Made by a program: the position numbers and the translations under genes. From NCBI GenBank assembly GCA_027018875.1, contig JALUYA010000017.1, positions 1 to 64,000 on the forward strand: a DNA stretch of 64,000 bases, in the 5' to 3' direction. The notes under the pieces are model-generated. The model made no database searches. It was given only the letters and a program-made list of their open reading frames with translations, and had not been told where the DNA came from. Shown here one piece after another: positions 28,665-38,840 of this stretch. The DNA comes from Gammaproteobacteria bacterium (GTDB lineage: Bacteria > Pseudomonadota > Gammaproteobacteria > JAKDMP01). Positions within the stretch are counted from its first letter, which is position 1; each line of letters opens with the position of its first letter.

Positions 28665-29088
28665 GAGTTTTGCGAGCCTCGGCAACAAACGCGTCCACCA
28701 AGGAATTCATTGCCTCGCTAAAGATAGGGGCAAATACCGCATCTAGAAGACGGGAAGAAAAAGCAAAAACCAGGTCCAGTGATACCCGGGAACCCATTCG
28801 GTTCAGAGGCTGAAAATTCCATGCCCCTTCCAGCGTGCGGAATGGCCCCGATTCCAACTGCATGTGTATGACCCGGGGCGGTTCAAGAAGATTGCGCGTG
28901 GCAAACTGCCGATGCAACCCCGCACGATTTATTTCTATGCAGGCGACCAACTCATGCGTATTCACCCTTTCTACCGCGGCTGAACGGCACCAAGGCAAGA
29001 AACGTGGATAGGCTTCCACATCGTTAACCAGCTTATACATGTCCTCGACGGTATAAGGAATTAACGCCGAACGATGAACTTCACGCAA
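28642..29088 (-). CDS. ratA: RatA/COQ10-type START-domain protein
   Basis: 148 residues from a TTG at 29088, chosen because the family begins at REVHRSALIPYTVEDMY. LVNDVEAYPRFLPWCRSA and the later SGPFRTLEGAWNFQPL are typical of RatA/PasT, related to the ubiquinone-binding COQ10 proteins. In E. coli it can inhibit 70S ribosome assembly when overproduced, and a respiratory lipid-binding role has also been proposed. It is upstream of rnfH in an overlapping pair and divergent from smpB, a conserved arrangement. Confidence 0.92.
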   Translation of the reverse strand: MREVHRSALIPYTVEDMYKLVNDVEAYPRFLPWCRSAAVERVNTHELVACIEINRAGLHRQFATRNLLEPPRVIHMQLESGPFRTLEGAWNFQPLNRMGSRVSLDLVFAFSSRLLDAVFAPIFSEAMNSLVDAFVAEARKTHGHGQSA

Positions 29089-29175
29089 GATCTTAATCGG
29101 GTTCGAAAATGGGCTGGGCCACCCACTCGCGGGCAACCGAATTATTTTAGCATGAAGCCCGTTTACAATGTACCC

Positions 29176-29640
29176 ATGAAAACCACCGGCCAGGCAACGA
29201 TCGCGCTCAACCGCAAGGCGCGCCATGAATACAACATTGAAGAACGCCATGAGTGCGGCCTTGTCCTGCTGGGGTGGGAGGTAAAGGCCCTGCGCGCCGG
29301 ACAGGCTAATATCGGCGAGTCTTATGCATTGATTCGCGGCAACGAAATCTGGCTGTTGGGATCCCGGATCAACCCGCTCCTAAGCGCCTCCACCCATGTG
29401 GTTCCCGAGCCCGATCGAACCCGAAAACTGCTTCTCAAATCCACGGAAATCAACCGCCTCAGGGGGGCGGTCGAGAGAAAAGGATATACCTTGGTCCCGC
29501 TGCGGCTGTACTGGAAACATGGACTCGCCAAGCTGGAACTGGGCCTCGCCCGGGGGCGGAAACAGTACGACAAGCGTCAAGTACTCAAAAAACGCGACTG
29601 GGTCCGGCAACAGTCCCGGCTGCGGCGCCATCAGGGTTGA
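29176..29640 (+). CDS. smpB: SsrA-binding protein SmpB
   Basis: 154 residues, typical length. NRKARHEYNIEERHECGLVL near the start, GWEVKALRAGQANIGESYA, and the basic tail after residue 130 (RGRKQYDKRQVLKKRDW) that enters the ribosome decoding centre. It delivers tmRNA to stalled ribosomes. ATG 29176 gives the standard length; an in-frame ATG 24 nt upstream exists. No ssrA gene was seen nearby. Confidence 0.96.
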   Translation: MKTTGQATIALNRKARHEYNIEERHECGLVLLGWEVKALRAGQANIGESYALIRGNEIWLLGSRINPLLSASTHVVPEPDRTRKLLLKSTEINRLRGAVERKGYTLVPLRLYWKHGLAKLELGLARGRKQYDKRQVLKKRDWVRQQSRLRRHQG

Positions 29641-29714
29641 TCCGAAAGGATAAAAACCGGGTATCGCCCGGCCGCGAGATCATCTGGATTCTGCGCCTGA
29701 GTACAGGTCTTGGC

Positions 29715-29720
29715 TATAAT
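29715..29720 (+). promoter_or_regulatory. Likely -10 box of the 2-oxo-acid dehydrogenase operon
   Basis: A perfect TATAAT 59 nt before the E1alpha start, in an AT-rich leader that ends with a T-run and an AGAGGAG ribosome site. No clear -35 lies 16-18 nt upstream (CTGCGC at 29691 is the nearest candidate), so an activator may be involved. Confidence 0.4.
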
Positions 29721-29778
29721 TACGATCAATTTAAAGACTTCACCTTCCTATTTTTTTGTCTTATAAAGAGGAGATACC

Positions 29779-30858
29779 GTGAAAACCAAGGCCCGGTTTG
29801 AGATCGGCTTCGAACAAATCCTGGATCCCGCGGGCCAGGTACTCACCAAGCGCCTTCCGGCCTTTGCCCGCGATCCGGAAGAGATGTTGCGCATGTACCG
29901 CGTCATGACCCTGACCCGGACCTTTGACAGCCGGGCGATTGCCCTGCAACGGACGGGAAAACTGGGCACCTACGCCTCCTGCCTCGGCCACGAGGCCGCC
30001 CACGTCGGGGTCGGCGCCGCCATGATCGAGGCGGATGTACTGGCTCCCTCCTATCGTGAATACGGGGCCCAGTTCTGGCGTGGGGTCAAACCCGAAGAGG
30101 TATTGCTTTATTGGGGCGGGAACGAACAGGGCAGTAATTTCTCCGGCCCCCCTCACGATTTTGCCTGGTGCGTTCCCATCGCAACCCAGACGCTTTACGG
30201 GGCCGGGGCGGCTCTCGCATTCCAGACCCGCGAGGAAAAACGTGCCGTGGTCGCCATGCTCGGCGATGGGGGAACCTCCGAGGGCGCCTTTTACGAGGCC
30301 ATGAATATCGCCGGGGTACGCCGGCTACCCATCGTATTCGTAGTCGTGAACAACCAATGGGCCATCTCCGTGCCGCGATCGGCGCAGACTCGCGCCGCAA
30401 CCCTGGCCCAGAAAGCATTCGCCGCCGGAATCCCCGGGGTACAATTGGACGGTAACGACATTATCGCCGTACGCAAGGTTGTGGGCGAAGCCCTGCAACA
30501 GGCACGCCAAGGGAAAGGTCCGACCCTGGTCGAGGCCCTGACCTATCGGCTCTCCGACCACACCACGGCCGATGATGCCCGGCGTTACCGGAGTGAGGAT
30601 GAGGTTAACAAGGCGAAAATGATCGAGCCCTTGGAGCGGACTCGCAAATACCTCGAATCGCTCGGGGTCTGGGACGATGAAAAAGAACAGTCCCTCATGG
30701 CGGAGAATAAAAAAATCATTGAGGCGGCGGTTAAAACCTACCTCAACAGCCCGGCTCCGGCGATCACCGATATGTTCGACTACATGTATGCCGAACTCCC
30801 GGATGCCCTGCGCGAACAACGTAAAACAGCTATCGAGGAGAATGCCGCCGATGAGTAA
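29779..30858 (+). CDS. pdhA: 2-oxo-acid dehydrogenase E1 component, alpha subunit
   Basis: 359 residues from a GTG start with an AGAGGAG site. The thiamine-diphosphate motif runs from GDGGTSEGAF (162-171) to NNQWAISVP (191-199), and RTGKLGTYASCLGHEA is the E1alpha substrate-side block. The dimeric E1 type (alpha plus beta) occurs in pyruvate, branched-chain and acetoin dehydrogenases. The sequence best fits a pyruvate or branched-chain type. First gene of a three-gene operon with tight overlaps. Confidence 0.92.
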   Translation: MKTKARFEIGFEQILDPAGQVLTKRLPAFARDPEEMLRMYRVMTLTRTFDSRAIALQRTGKLGTYASCLGHEAAHVGVGAAMIEADVLAPSYREYGAQFWRGVKPEEVLLYWGGNEQGSNFSGPPHDFAWCVPIATQTLYGAGAALAFQTREEKRAVVAMLGDGGTSEGAFYEAMNIAGVRRLPIVFVVVNNQWAISVPRSAQTRAATLAQKAFAAGIPGVQLDGNDIIAVRKVVGEALQQARQGKGPTLVEALTYRLSDHTTADDARRYRSEDEVNKAKMIEPLERTRKYLESLGVWDDEKEQSLMAENKKIIEAAVKTYLNSPAPAITDMFDYMYAELPDALREQRKTAIEENAADE

Positions 30859-31834
30859 AATCACCCTTTTGGAGGCCGTGACCCAAGCACTGTCCTGGGA
30901 ACTCGAACACGACGATTCGATACTGGTATTCGGCGAAGATGTCGGTGCCAATGGGGGGGTATTTCGCGCCACCGACGGATTGCAAAAACGCTTCGGCGCC
31001 AACCGGGTTTTCGATACCCCCCTGGCCGAGGCCATGATCGCGGGGCTCTGCGTCGGTCTTTCCGCCCAGGGCATGAAGCCTGTCGGGGAGATACAATTCA
31101 GCGGCTTCATGTACCCGGCGGTCGATCAACTGGTCAGCCACGCCTCACGCATGCGCAACCGGACCCGTGGGCGGTTGTCCTGCCCAATGGTGCTTCGCGC
31201 CCCCTACGGTGGTGGCATCCACGCCCCCGAGCTGCATTCCGAAAGCATGGAGGCGTTGTACGCGCATGTCCCCGGCCTCCGGGTCGTTATCCCCTCCTCG
31301 CCACAGCGAGCCTATGGCCTGTTGCTCGCCGCCATGCGCGACCCCGATCCGGTGGTATTTCTCGAGCCCAAGCGCATTTATCGTATTACCAAACAGGAAG
31401 TGCCCGATAATGGACAAGCGCTCCCGCTAGATACCTGTTTCGTGCTGCGGGAAGGCACCGACGTGACACTGGCTTCCTGGGGAGCGATGATAAACGAAAC
31501 GCTTAAGGCGGCAACCCAGCTTGCCGCGCAGGGTATCGAATGCGAAGTCATCGACCTGGCCACCGTCAAACCGCTCGACCTGGAAACCCTGGTGGAATCG
31601 GTAGAACGAACCGCTCGACTCGTTATCATCGCCGAGGAGCCCCGCAGTTGCGGAGTCGGCGCGGAAATAGCCGCAGCAGTCGCGGAAAAGGCACTGTACT
31701 CCCTCGTGGCCCCGATCGAACGGGTCAGCGGCTATGACGTGATCATGCCCCTATCCAAGCTGGAAAACAACTACCTGCCGAGCGTCAACCGCATTCAAAA
31801 AGCCGTTTTGCGCACCCTGGAGGCCGAGCGATGA
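30851..31834 (+). CDS. pdhB: 2-oxo-acid dehydrogenase E1 component, beta subunit
   Basis: 327 residues. TLLEAVTQAL at the start, FGEDVGANGGVFRATDGL, DTPLAEAMIAG and YGGGIHAPELHSES are the conserved beta-subunit blocks; the glutamate in FGEDVG region contacts thiamine diphosphate. The ATG overlaps the end of the alpha gene by 8 nt and its own stop overlaps the E2 start by 4 nt. It forms the alpha2beta2 decarboxylase with the previous gene. Confidence 0.94.
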   Translation: MSKITLLEAVTQALSWELEHDDSILVFGEDVGANGGVFRATDGLQKRFGANRVFDTPLAEAMIAGLCVGLSAQGMKPVGEIQFSGFMYPAVDQLVSHASRMRNRTRGRLSCPMVLRAPYGGGIHAPELHSESMEALYAHVPGLRVVIPSSPQRAYGLLLAAMRDPDPVVFLEPKRIYRITKQEVPDNGQALPLDTCFVLREGTDVTLASWGAMINETLKAATQLAAQGIECEVIDLATVKPLDLETLVESVERTARLVIIAEEPRSCGVGAEIAAAVAEKALYSLVAPIERVSGYDVIMPLSKLENNYLPSVNRIQKAVLRTLEAER

Positions 31835-33063
31835 AAACCTTTAATCTTCCTGATCTGGGCGAAGGACTCGCCGAAGCGGAAATCGTCACCTGGCACGTCG
31901 CCCAGGGGGACGTCATCGAGGCGGATGCCCCGCTGGTCTCGGTTGAAACGGCCAAGGCCGTCGTCGACGTGCCATCCCCTTACAGCGGCCGAATCATTGA
32001 ACTCCACGCCGCGGAGGGGGATGTGGTAGAGGTCCACAAGCCCTTGGTGGATTTCGAGCTTGCCGCTGGAAATGCCTCTGAAACGAGGAAAGATACGCCG
32101 GGCTCAGCCTCCACGAAGACTGTTACAACAGCGCAATCCCCGCGCAAGGATAGCAGTACCGTTGTCGGTACCATGCCCACGGATGAAGAAGAAATAGAAT
32201 CCGGATTTATCATCCGCAAGGCTCAGCGGGGTAACAATGCGCGTCCCAAGGCGGCGCCGGCAGCCCGGGCCCGGGCCAAGGCGCTTGGTATCGAGCTGCA
32301 AGCGGTTAAGCCCAGCGGACACCGCGGACAGATCACTCCCAGCGATGTCGAACGTCATGCCGCCCGACCCCGCCCGACCCCGGCCGCTCCCTCGCGCCCG
32401 GGCGCATCGCCGCGGGCGGTGGAACCGGCTCGGGCGACCCTCTTGAAGGGCCCCCGGCGGGCCATGGCACTCGCCATGACCGCCTCCCGGGATGCCGTCA
32501 TGCCGACCAGCCTGTTCGATGATGCCGACATTCATCTGTGGGCACCCCGACAGGATATTACGGGCCGACTCATCCGGGCATTGGTCGCGGGTTGCCGGCA
32601 GGCGCCGGAACTCAATGCCTGGTTCGACGGCAAATCCATGACCCGCACCCTGCACGAGCACATCGACCTGGCCCTGGCTATCGACACCCCGGATGGTCTC
32701 ATCGTTCCGGTCATCCGTAATGTCGAAACACTCAAGGATGAAATTCTGCGGCATGAGCTAAACCGCATAAAACAAGCCACGCGGGAACGCACGGTCAGTC
32801 CGCAGGAAATGCTCAACCCGACGATCACCCTGTCAAATTTCGGAATGATGGCGGGCCGATACGCGACTCCGGTCATCGTACCGCCCCAGGTAGCGATCCT
32901 GGGTACCGGCGGAATTCGGCACGACGTGGTGCCGGTGCTGGGAGGCTTCGAGGCTCACCGGCGCATCCCCCTGTCGCTGAGTTTCGATCACCGCTGCGCA
33001 ACCGGCGGAGAGGCTTGTCGCTTCCTGGCCGCCGTCATCGAGGATCTTGAAAAGCCTGACTAA
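31831..33063 (+). CDS. pdhC: 2-oxo-acid dehydrogenase E2 component (lipoyl acyltransferase)
   Basis: 410 residues. One lipoyl domain (1-76, lipoyl Lys K42 in VETAKAVVDVP), a charged linker, the peripheral subunit-binding domain (about 135-190, ARARAKALGIEL) and the acyltransferase domain (about 195-410). The catalytic His is H387 in SFDHRCATGG; the usual Asp of the HxxxDG motif is Thr (T391). This variation may be typical of a subfamily and needs comparison. No E3 (lipoamide dehydrogenase) gene follows, so E3 must come from elsewhere. Substrate may be pyruvate or a branched-chain 2-oxo acid. Confidence 0.92.
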   Translation: MKTFNLPDLGEGLAEAEIVTWHVAQGDVIEADAPLVSVETAKAVVDVPSPYSGRIIELHAAEGDVVEVHKPLVDFELAAGNASETRKDTPGSASTKTVTTAQSPRKDSSTVVGTMPTDEEEIESGFIIRKAQRGNNARPKAAPAARARAKALGIELQAVKPSGHRGQITPSDVERHAARPRPTPAAPSRPGASPRAVEPARATLLKGPRRAMALAMTASRDAVMPTSLFDDADIHLWAPRQDITGRLIRALVAGCRQAPELNAWFDGKSMTRTLHEHIDLALAIDTPDGLIVPVIRNVETLKDEILRHELNRIKQATRERTVSPQEMLNPTITLSNFGMMAGRYATPVIVPPQVAILGTGGIRHDVVPVLGGFEAHRRIPLSLSFDHRCATGGEACRFLAAVIEDLEKPD

Positions 33064-33077
33064 GCCTTCAGCCTAAC

Positions 33078-33137
33078 GGAAGGCGGGATTTGCACCGCCC
33101 CGCGGGCGCTTGCGCCGAAACCCACCGCCCGCCTTCC
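33078..33137 (+). terminator. Structured 3' region after the E2 gene
   Basis: GGAAGGCGGG (33078-33087) is perfectly complementary to CCCGCCTTCC (33128-33137), with an inner GC-rich hairpin in the 40-nt loop. There is no T-run, so it may be a processing or stability element rather than an intrinsic terminator. Confidence 0.35.
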
Positions 33138-33260
33138 AGCCACGCAATCGGGATACCGGAAAATTATACGGCCTGTACCTGGGAAAGCCGCTTCATACTC
33201 GGCATTTCATACTGATCCAGAGTTAGAATATTCGACATTCATCTCCGGCAGAAGTTATCC

Positions 33261-36200
33261 ATGGTCTCCGTCACGAAAAGGACCTCGCAAGACGCCCTCA
33301 TTTCCCGAATTATCGCTGCGGCAAAAGTCAAGGCCCCCGATTTAAGCGCGATCATAGATAACTTCGTCCGCCTATACTACGACGGCGTGAGCCCCGAGGA
33401 TTTACGCGAGCATGATCCGGAGACTCTCGCCGCTTCGGCCCTGGCCCACTTCCAGCTTGGCAATACCCGTGGCAATCAGCGCTTCGTCCTCAGGATATTC
33501 AATCCGACCCTAGCCAGAGACGGATGGCGCAGCACTCACACCATTATTCAAACCGTGTCGATGGATGTTCCTTTTTTAGTGGATTCGGCTTCCCTGTGCA
33601 TTCAACGGCGCCATCTCACCATCCACCAGACCATTTACCCGGTACTGCGGCTGAAGAGAGACTCCCATGGCATCCTGCTCAAGGTTCACACTCAGGGAAA
33701 ATCCAGCAACAATCTGAACGAATCGTTCATTAGCATCGAGATCAGCAAGGTCACCGATCCGAATCAGCTGGAAAAATTGACACGCGATCTCAACAACACG
33801 TTCCGTGACGTAATGGCGGCAGTGGATGACTGGAGATTGATGCGTGACAAGGCCGCATCCATAGCTTCCAGGCTGTTGCCGGGGACACTGCCTCTGGATC
33901 CGGATGAAGTAGAGGAAGGGCGCCAGTTTTTAAACTGGCTGGTCGACAATAACTTCACTTTCCTCGGCTACCGTGAATATCGATTGGAACCCCAAGGGCA
34001 AAAACTCGCGCTGGTGCAAGTTCCGGATACCGGACTGGGGATCCTACACGGAAGCAGTAAAGAGAGCAAGCCGCTCTTACTCCCCAGCGCACTGCGCAAA
34101 CGCGCCTTGGCCGAGGAATTCGCCATCATCACCAAGGCCAATTCGCGTTCGACCGTACACCGCTCCGCTTATCTGGACTATATCGGGATCAAACGATATA
34201 ACCAACAAGGCCGGATCTGTGGCGAATACCGCTTTCTCGGGCTTTTCACTTCACCCGTATATATCCACAGCCCCCTGGAAATCCCCATAGTCAGAAGAAA
34301 AATTTACAACGTACTCGAACGCATTGGATACGATCCCTCCGGCCATGCCGGTAAATCCGCGGCACAAGTACTGCAAACACTCCCTCGAGATGAGCTTTTT
34401 CAGGCTAGCGAACAAGAACTTTTCAACATCACCACGGGAATCCTGCAAATGCAGGAAAGACCACAGGTCAGATTATTCATCCGCCATGATGCCTTTGGGC
34501 GATTTTATTCCTGCCTGATATACGTCCCCCGGGATCGCTATAACTCGGGGGTACGAGAACGCATGCAGTCCATATTGGGAGAAGCGTTAAAAGCAAGGGA
34601 AATAGAAACATTTGTCCACATGGACGAATCTATCCTGGCCAGGATCCACATGATCCTTCATACCCGGCCCTGGCAACATTCACGTATAGGCCACAAGAAA
34701 CTGGAACGCGAACTTGCCGAAGCCACCAGAACCTGGACCGACACGTTGCGCGTCTCATTGATCAAACGCCATGGAGAGAGACGCGGCATTGAAGTCTTCA
34801 ATACCTGGGGGAAATTTATTCCTGTAGCCTACCAGGATGACGTAACTCCGGATAAAGCGCCTCATGACATTCACTACCTGGAACGCCTGAGCGAATCGAA
34901 CCCATTCGACATCAGCCTGTATAGATCCGGCAATAACCCGGAAAATGTTTTTCATATAAAAATATTCAGCCGGGAACAACCCATTATCATTTCCGATGCC
35001 TTGCCCCTGATGGAAAACATGGGCATGAGGGTGATAGCTGAGCGACCCTACCAAATTGAACTCAAAGATGCATCCGTATACTGGATTCACGATTTCGAAG
35101 TGCTCACCCGAGTCGCCACTCCCACCCGGGTGGAAAATGATTCACAACGCTTCCGTGAGGCCTTCCTTGCCATCTGGCGGGGAGATGCCGAAAACGACGG
35201 CCTTAACAACCTGATCCTTGATGCAGGAATGGACTGGAGACAGATCTGGGTTATTCGTGCCTACGAAAAATATCTGCTACAGACGGGAATGCCTTTCGGA
35301 GAACGCTATGTGGAACAGATCCTCAGTGAGAATCCGGTTGTTTCTCGTCTTGCGTTTGAACTCTTCGAGGCCTGCTTCGATCCATCAGTCACCGCACCGA
35401 GACGGGAAGAAAAGGTAAAGAATATCAACCAGGCACTGGATCGGAAGCTGGATCAATTATCCGGACAGGACGAAGACCGTATTCTGCGCGCACTCGTAGG
35501 CTTTATACGTGCCACCCTGCGTACTAATTATTTTATGCGCAGCCATCGCGGCAAATACAATCCCTACCTGTCGTTCAAGCTCGATTCGGGACAGATCCCG
35601 GAATTGCCTCTACCCAAACCCCTATACGAGATATTCGTTTACGCTCCCCACGTGGAAGGGATCCATTTACGGGGCGGCAAAATCGCCCGTGGAGGATTGC
35701 GCTGGTCAGACAGAAAAGCGGATTACCGGACCGAAGTCCTAGGCCTAATGAAAGCCCAGACGGTCAAGAACACGATGATCGTTCCGGTCGGAGCCAAAGG
35801 AGGATTCATCGCCAAATGTCTCCCCGCGAATGGTGACAGAGACGCCATACTCACCGAGGTAAAACACTGCTACCGGGATTTTATCCGGGGCCTGCTGGAC
35901 ATCAGCGACAACATCATCGATGACAAGATCATCCACCCCGACCAAGTCATTCGCTATGATGAAGATGATCCTTATCTGGTAGTCGCGGCGGACAAGGGCA
36001 CGGCAAGTTTTTCCGATCTTGCTAATGAAATTGCCGCGGACTACGGCTTCTGGCTAGGTGACGCCTTTGCCTCGGGCGGCTCCGTGGGATATGACCACAA
36101 ACAATTGGCCATTACCGCGAAAGGCGCCTGGACGTCGGCCAGGCGCCTATTCGGAGAGTTCGGAATAGATCCTGAAGCCGACAAAATATCCGTCATAGGT

Positions 36201-38087
36201 ATCGGCGACATGTCGGGGGATGTGTTCGGCAACGGTATGCTCCAGTCCCGGACGATCCAACTCAAGGCTGCATTTGATCACCGCCATATATTCATTGATC
36301 CAAACCCGGATACGGAGCTGAGCTACAGGGAACGCGAGCGCCTGTTCCACCTGGAAAGATCCAGTTGGTCGGATTATGACCGAAAACTCCTATCCGAAGG
36401 GGGCGGGATCTACCCGAGATCGGCAAAATACATACAAGTAAGCAAACAGGCAAGAAAATCGTTAAGCTTGACCAAGTCCAAATACCGGCCGCAGGAACTC
36501 ATTCACGAAATACTCCAGGCACCTGTCGACCTGTTTTGGAACGGAGGCATTGGTACCTATGTCAAGGCCACGTCCGAAAGTCATCTTGACGTTGGCGACA
36601 GGACCAATGATGCCGTTCGCATCAACGGCAAAGACCTCCGCTGCAAGGTTGTAATCGAAGGCGGAAATCTCGGTATTACTCAATTAGGCCGTATCGAATA
36701 TGCCCTGCATGGCGGCCACGTTACCACCGACTTCATAGACAACTCCGCCGGTGTTGACTGCTCCGACCATGAAGTCAATATCAAAATCTTCCTGAACCAA
36801 CTCAAACTGCGCGGAAAACTCCGGGAGTCCGAACGGCGCAAGCTACTCTTCGAAATGACCCCGCAGGTAACCAAGAGTGTGCTCCGAGACAACTACCTGA
36901 AAGCCTTGGCATTGTCCGTCGCAGAAGCCCAATCGCAGAATCAGATCAACGAACATGCACATCTACTACGTACCCTGGAACAAAAGGGGACACTGGACAG
37001 AAAACTGGAATACCTTCCCAGTGAAGACGAAATCATCGAGCGCCGCGCCAGCAAACAGGGTTTTACCCGGCCCGAGCTGGCGGTATTGCTGGCTTATGCG
37101 AAAATAACGGTTAAAAATTCGCTGGATCTAAACGAATTAGCTAAAGACGAATACCTGAGCCGGGAGCTGATAGATTACTTTCCGGAATTGTTGCGGCCCC
37201 GGTTTCTCAAACGCAATACCGAGCATCCTCTGCGCAATGCCATTATCGGTACGGCCATCACCAACAGCATGATCAACCGCATGGGATTCAATTTCCCGTT
37301 CTGGATCCAGGAAACCACCGGCGCAAGCATCAGTTCCGTGGCCCGTGCCTATACAATTGCACGCGATTCCCTGAATATGCTGGACTTCTGGTGCGGATTA
37401 GAGGCGCTTCCCATCCATTCTCACTCTAAAGTCCAAGTCAACCTAATCACCCTTTCAGATCACCTGGTACGTTATGCAACCCGCTGGCTGATTGAACACG
37501 GGTATGGAAATGCCGACATCCTGGAGACAGTAAAAAAATTCAAACCCGCTACCAGGGAGTTACTGACTCTCCTACCGGATATTCTTCCTCCAAGATTACA
37601 AGAACAGTACCAAAAAACATGCGCCACCTACGCGGACGAGATCATCCCCAAGGAAATTCAGCAACTTGCCGCCGCCATTCCCGCCCTGTACACGGTTTTC
37701 GATATTCACATGGTTGCCGAGAAAACCGGAAAAGGAATTAGAGACGCGGCCAAGGCCTATTTCCACCTGGGCTCTGTTCTTGGGCTTGATTGGCTCAAAG
37801 AACAGATCCAGTCGCTTCCGACCGATGATCACTGGAAGACCTTGTCTCGTGCCACCTTGCGGGAAAGACTTTATGCTCAACAGCGCAGGCTCACCATCGA
37901 TACCCTAACCGGAACCGATGTAAAAGAGGATGCCATCCAACAAGTCGAAAACTGGGTAGCCAAAAAAGCGATCCCTATCCAGCACTTCCTGACCATCGCC
38001 AATGAGATCAGGAACACCGGACAGATTGAATTTGCATCCGTGTCCGTGGCCATCGAAGAAGCCTACGCGCTGCAGAAAAGATCATAA
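33261..38087 (+). CDS. gdhB: NAD-specific glutamate dehydrogenase, GDH-180 class (GdhB)
   Basis: 1608 residues, the size of the large proteobacterial and Streptomyces NAD-GDHs. The N-terminal third holds the ACT-like regulatory segments typical of the class; the catalytic core begins around residue 780: GGKIARGGLRWSDR, VKNTMIVPVGAKGGF (substrate Lys), DKGTASFSDLANEIA, GDAFASGGSVGYDHK and the NAD fold IGIGDMSGDVFGNGML. It turns glutamate into 2-oxoglutarate and ammonium, mainly catabolic. The ATG at 33261 begins the conserved N-terminus. It stands alone; TAGAAT at 33224-33229 could be its -10 box, without a clear -35. Lower GC than the neighbours but normal coding bias. Confidence 0.96.
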   Translation: MVSVTKRTSQDALISRIIAAAKVKAPDLSAIIDNFVRLYYDGVSPEDLREHDPETLAASALAHFQLGNTRGNQRFVLRIFNPTLARDGWRSTHTIIQTVSMDVPFLVDSASLCIQRRHLTIHQTIYPVLRLKRDSHGILLKVHTQGKSSNNLNESFISIEISKVTDPNQLEKLTRDLNNTFRDVMAAVDDWRLMRDKAASIASRLLPGTLPLDPDEVEEGRQFLNWLVDNNFTFLGYREYRLEPQGQKLALVQVPDTGLGILHGSSKESKPLLLPSALRKRALAEEFAIITKANSRSTVHRSAYLDYIGIKRYNQQGRICGEYRFLGLFTSPVYIHSPLEIPIVRRKIYNVLERIGYDPSGHAGKSAAQVLQTLPRDELFQASEQELFNITTGILQMQERPQVRLFIRHDAFGRFYSCLIYVPRDRYNSGVRERMQSILGEALKAREIETFVHMDESILARIHMILHTRPWQHSRIGHKKLERELAEATRTWTDTLRVSLIKRHGERRGIEVFNTWGKFIPVAYQDDVTPDKAPHDIHYLERLSESNPFDISLYRSGNNPENVFHIKIFSREQPIIISDALPLMENMGMRVIAERPYQIELKDASVYWIHDFEVLTRVATPTRVENDSQRFREAFLAIWRGDAENDGLNNLILDAGMDWRQIWVIRAYEKYLLQTGMPFGERYVEQILSENPVVSRLAFELFEACFDPSVTAPRREEKVKNINQALDRKLDQLSGQDEDRILRALVGFIRATLRTNYFMRSHRGKYNPYLSFKLDSGQIPELPLPKPLYEIFVYAPHVEGIHLRGGKIARGGLRWSDRKADYRTEVLGLMKAQTVKNTMIVPVGAKGGFIAKCLPANGDRDAILTEVKHCYRDFIRGLLDISDNIIDDKIIHPDQVIRYDEDDPYLVVAADKGTASFSDLANEIAADYGFWLGDAFASGGSVGYDHKQLAITAKGAWTSARRLFGEFGIDPEADKISVIGIGDMSGDVFGNGMLQSRTIQLKAAFDHRHIFIDPNPDTELSYRERERLFHLERSSWSDYDRKLLSEGGGIYPRSAKYIQVSKQARKSLSLTKSKYRPQELIHEILQAPVDLFWNGGIGTYVKATSESHLDVGDRTNDAVRINGKDLRCKVVIEGGNLGITQLGRIEYALHGGHVTTDFIDNSAGVDCSDHEVNIKIFLNQLKLRGKLRESERRKLLFEMTPQVTKSVLRDNYLKALALSVAEAQSQNQINEHAHLLRTLEQKGTLDRKLEYLPSEDEIIERRASKQGFTRPELAVLLAYAKITVKNSLDLNELAKDEYLSRELIDYFPELLRPRFLKRNTEHPLRNAIIGTAITNSMINRMGFNFPFWIQETTGASISSVARAYTIARDSLNMLDFWCGLEALPIHSHSKVQVNLITLSDHLVRYATRWLIEHGYGNADILETVKKFKPATRELLTLLPDILPPRLQEQYQKTCATYADEIIPKEIQQLAAAIPALYTVFDIHMVAEKTGKGIRDAAKAYFHLGSVLGLDWLKEQIQSLPTDDHWKTLSRATLRERLYAQQRRLTIDTLTGTDVKEDAIQQVENWVAKKAIPIQHFLTIANEIRNTGQIEFASVSVAIEEAYALQKRS

Positions 38088-38266
38088 AATGAACCTCCTA
38101 TTATCCCGAGGTCGAATCGAGACAAGACGGTACCGATCTTGCATGAATAAGACCATGGAGACAAGCAATCCGGGAAAGCGATTCAACGGGATTGAGCCGC
38201 GGGGCTCCCTGCCGGATACTAAATCACCCGGTCCGCCCGGAGGGAAATAAAGTAACGGCAGCTACT

Positions 38267-38548
38267 ATGAAATCAGACTCTGAATTCAAGCAGGAACTGA
38301 TCATCATTATCGGCACCGTCGGCATCGCCGGTGCCATTTTCTGGATGGGCGCATACCTGCTCGGCCCGCTCACGCTCATCCCGGGTGCATTTGTGCTTTT
38401 CGCCCTGTTATGGCATTACCGGTCTCGGATTAATACATTTCAGGAGTTAGGACACCGGTTATCGGGATCTTTGCTGCTCGCCGCCCAAACAAGCCTTCTG
38501 GTTGCGACCGCCTACGAAATCTTGCCCCTGGTATTCCGACACATATAA
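38267..38548 (+). CDS. Small inner-membrane protein of unknown function
   Basis: 93 residues with three hydrophobic segments (about 11-30, 33-49 and 66-85) separated by a basic loop (WHYRSRINTF). No family recognised. The start is not fixed: ATG 38267 has no strong ribosome site, and GGAGGG lies too far upstream. It follows the glutamate dehydrogenase by 179 nt, a gap in which nothing else is seen. Confidence 0.5.
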   Translation: MKSDSEFKQELIIIIGTVGIAGAIFWMGAYLLGPLTLIPGAFVLFALLWHYRSRINTFQELGHRLSGSLLLAAQTSLLVATAYEILPLVFRHI

Positions 38549-38840
38549 ACCCTGAACATCCCGCCCGGATCCGGCGACTCCGCGAACCGCCGCTTTAGGC
38601 TACTTTGTGGTCGGGTAACGCAAAAGGCGGCGGCTGAGCTCCATCCCGGGTATCGCCTTCATAACGAACGCCTGATATGCCGATACCCCCGTACGGGCGC
38701 ATAATATCCTCCGTGTTTCACCTCGGGTCGAGGAGGTTACGCCTACCCTGGCGGATCCTCTAAAATAGTTTTATGGGCCGGGATAAACCTAGGATTTTCT
38801 CCGGATTTCAGGATGATTGGTTAACCTAAGAGCAAAGTTT

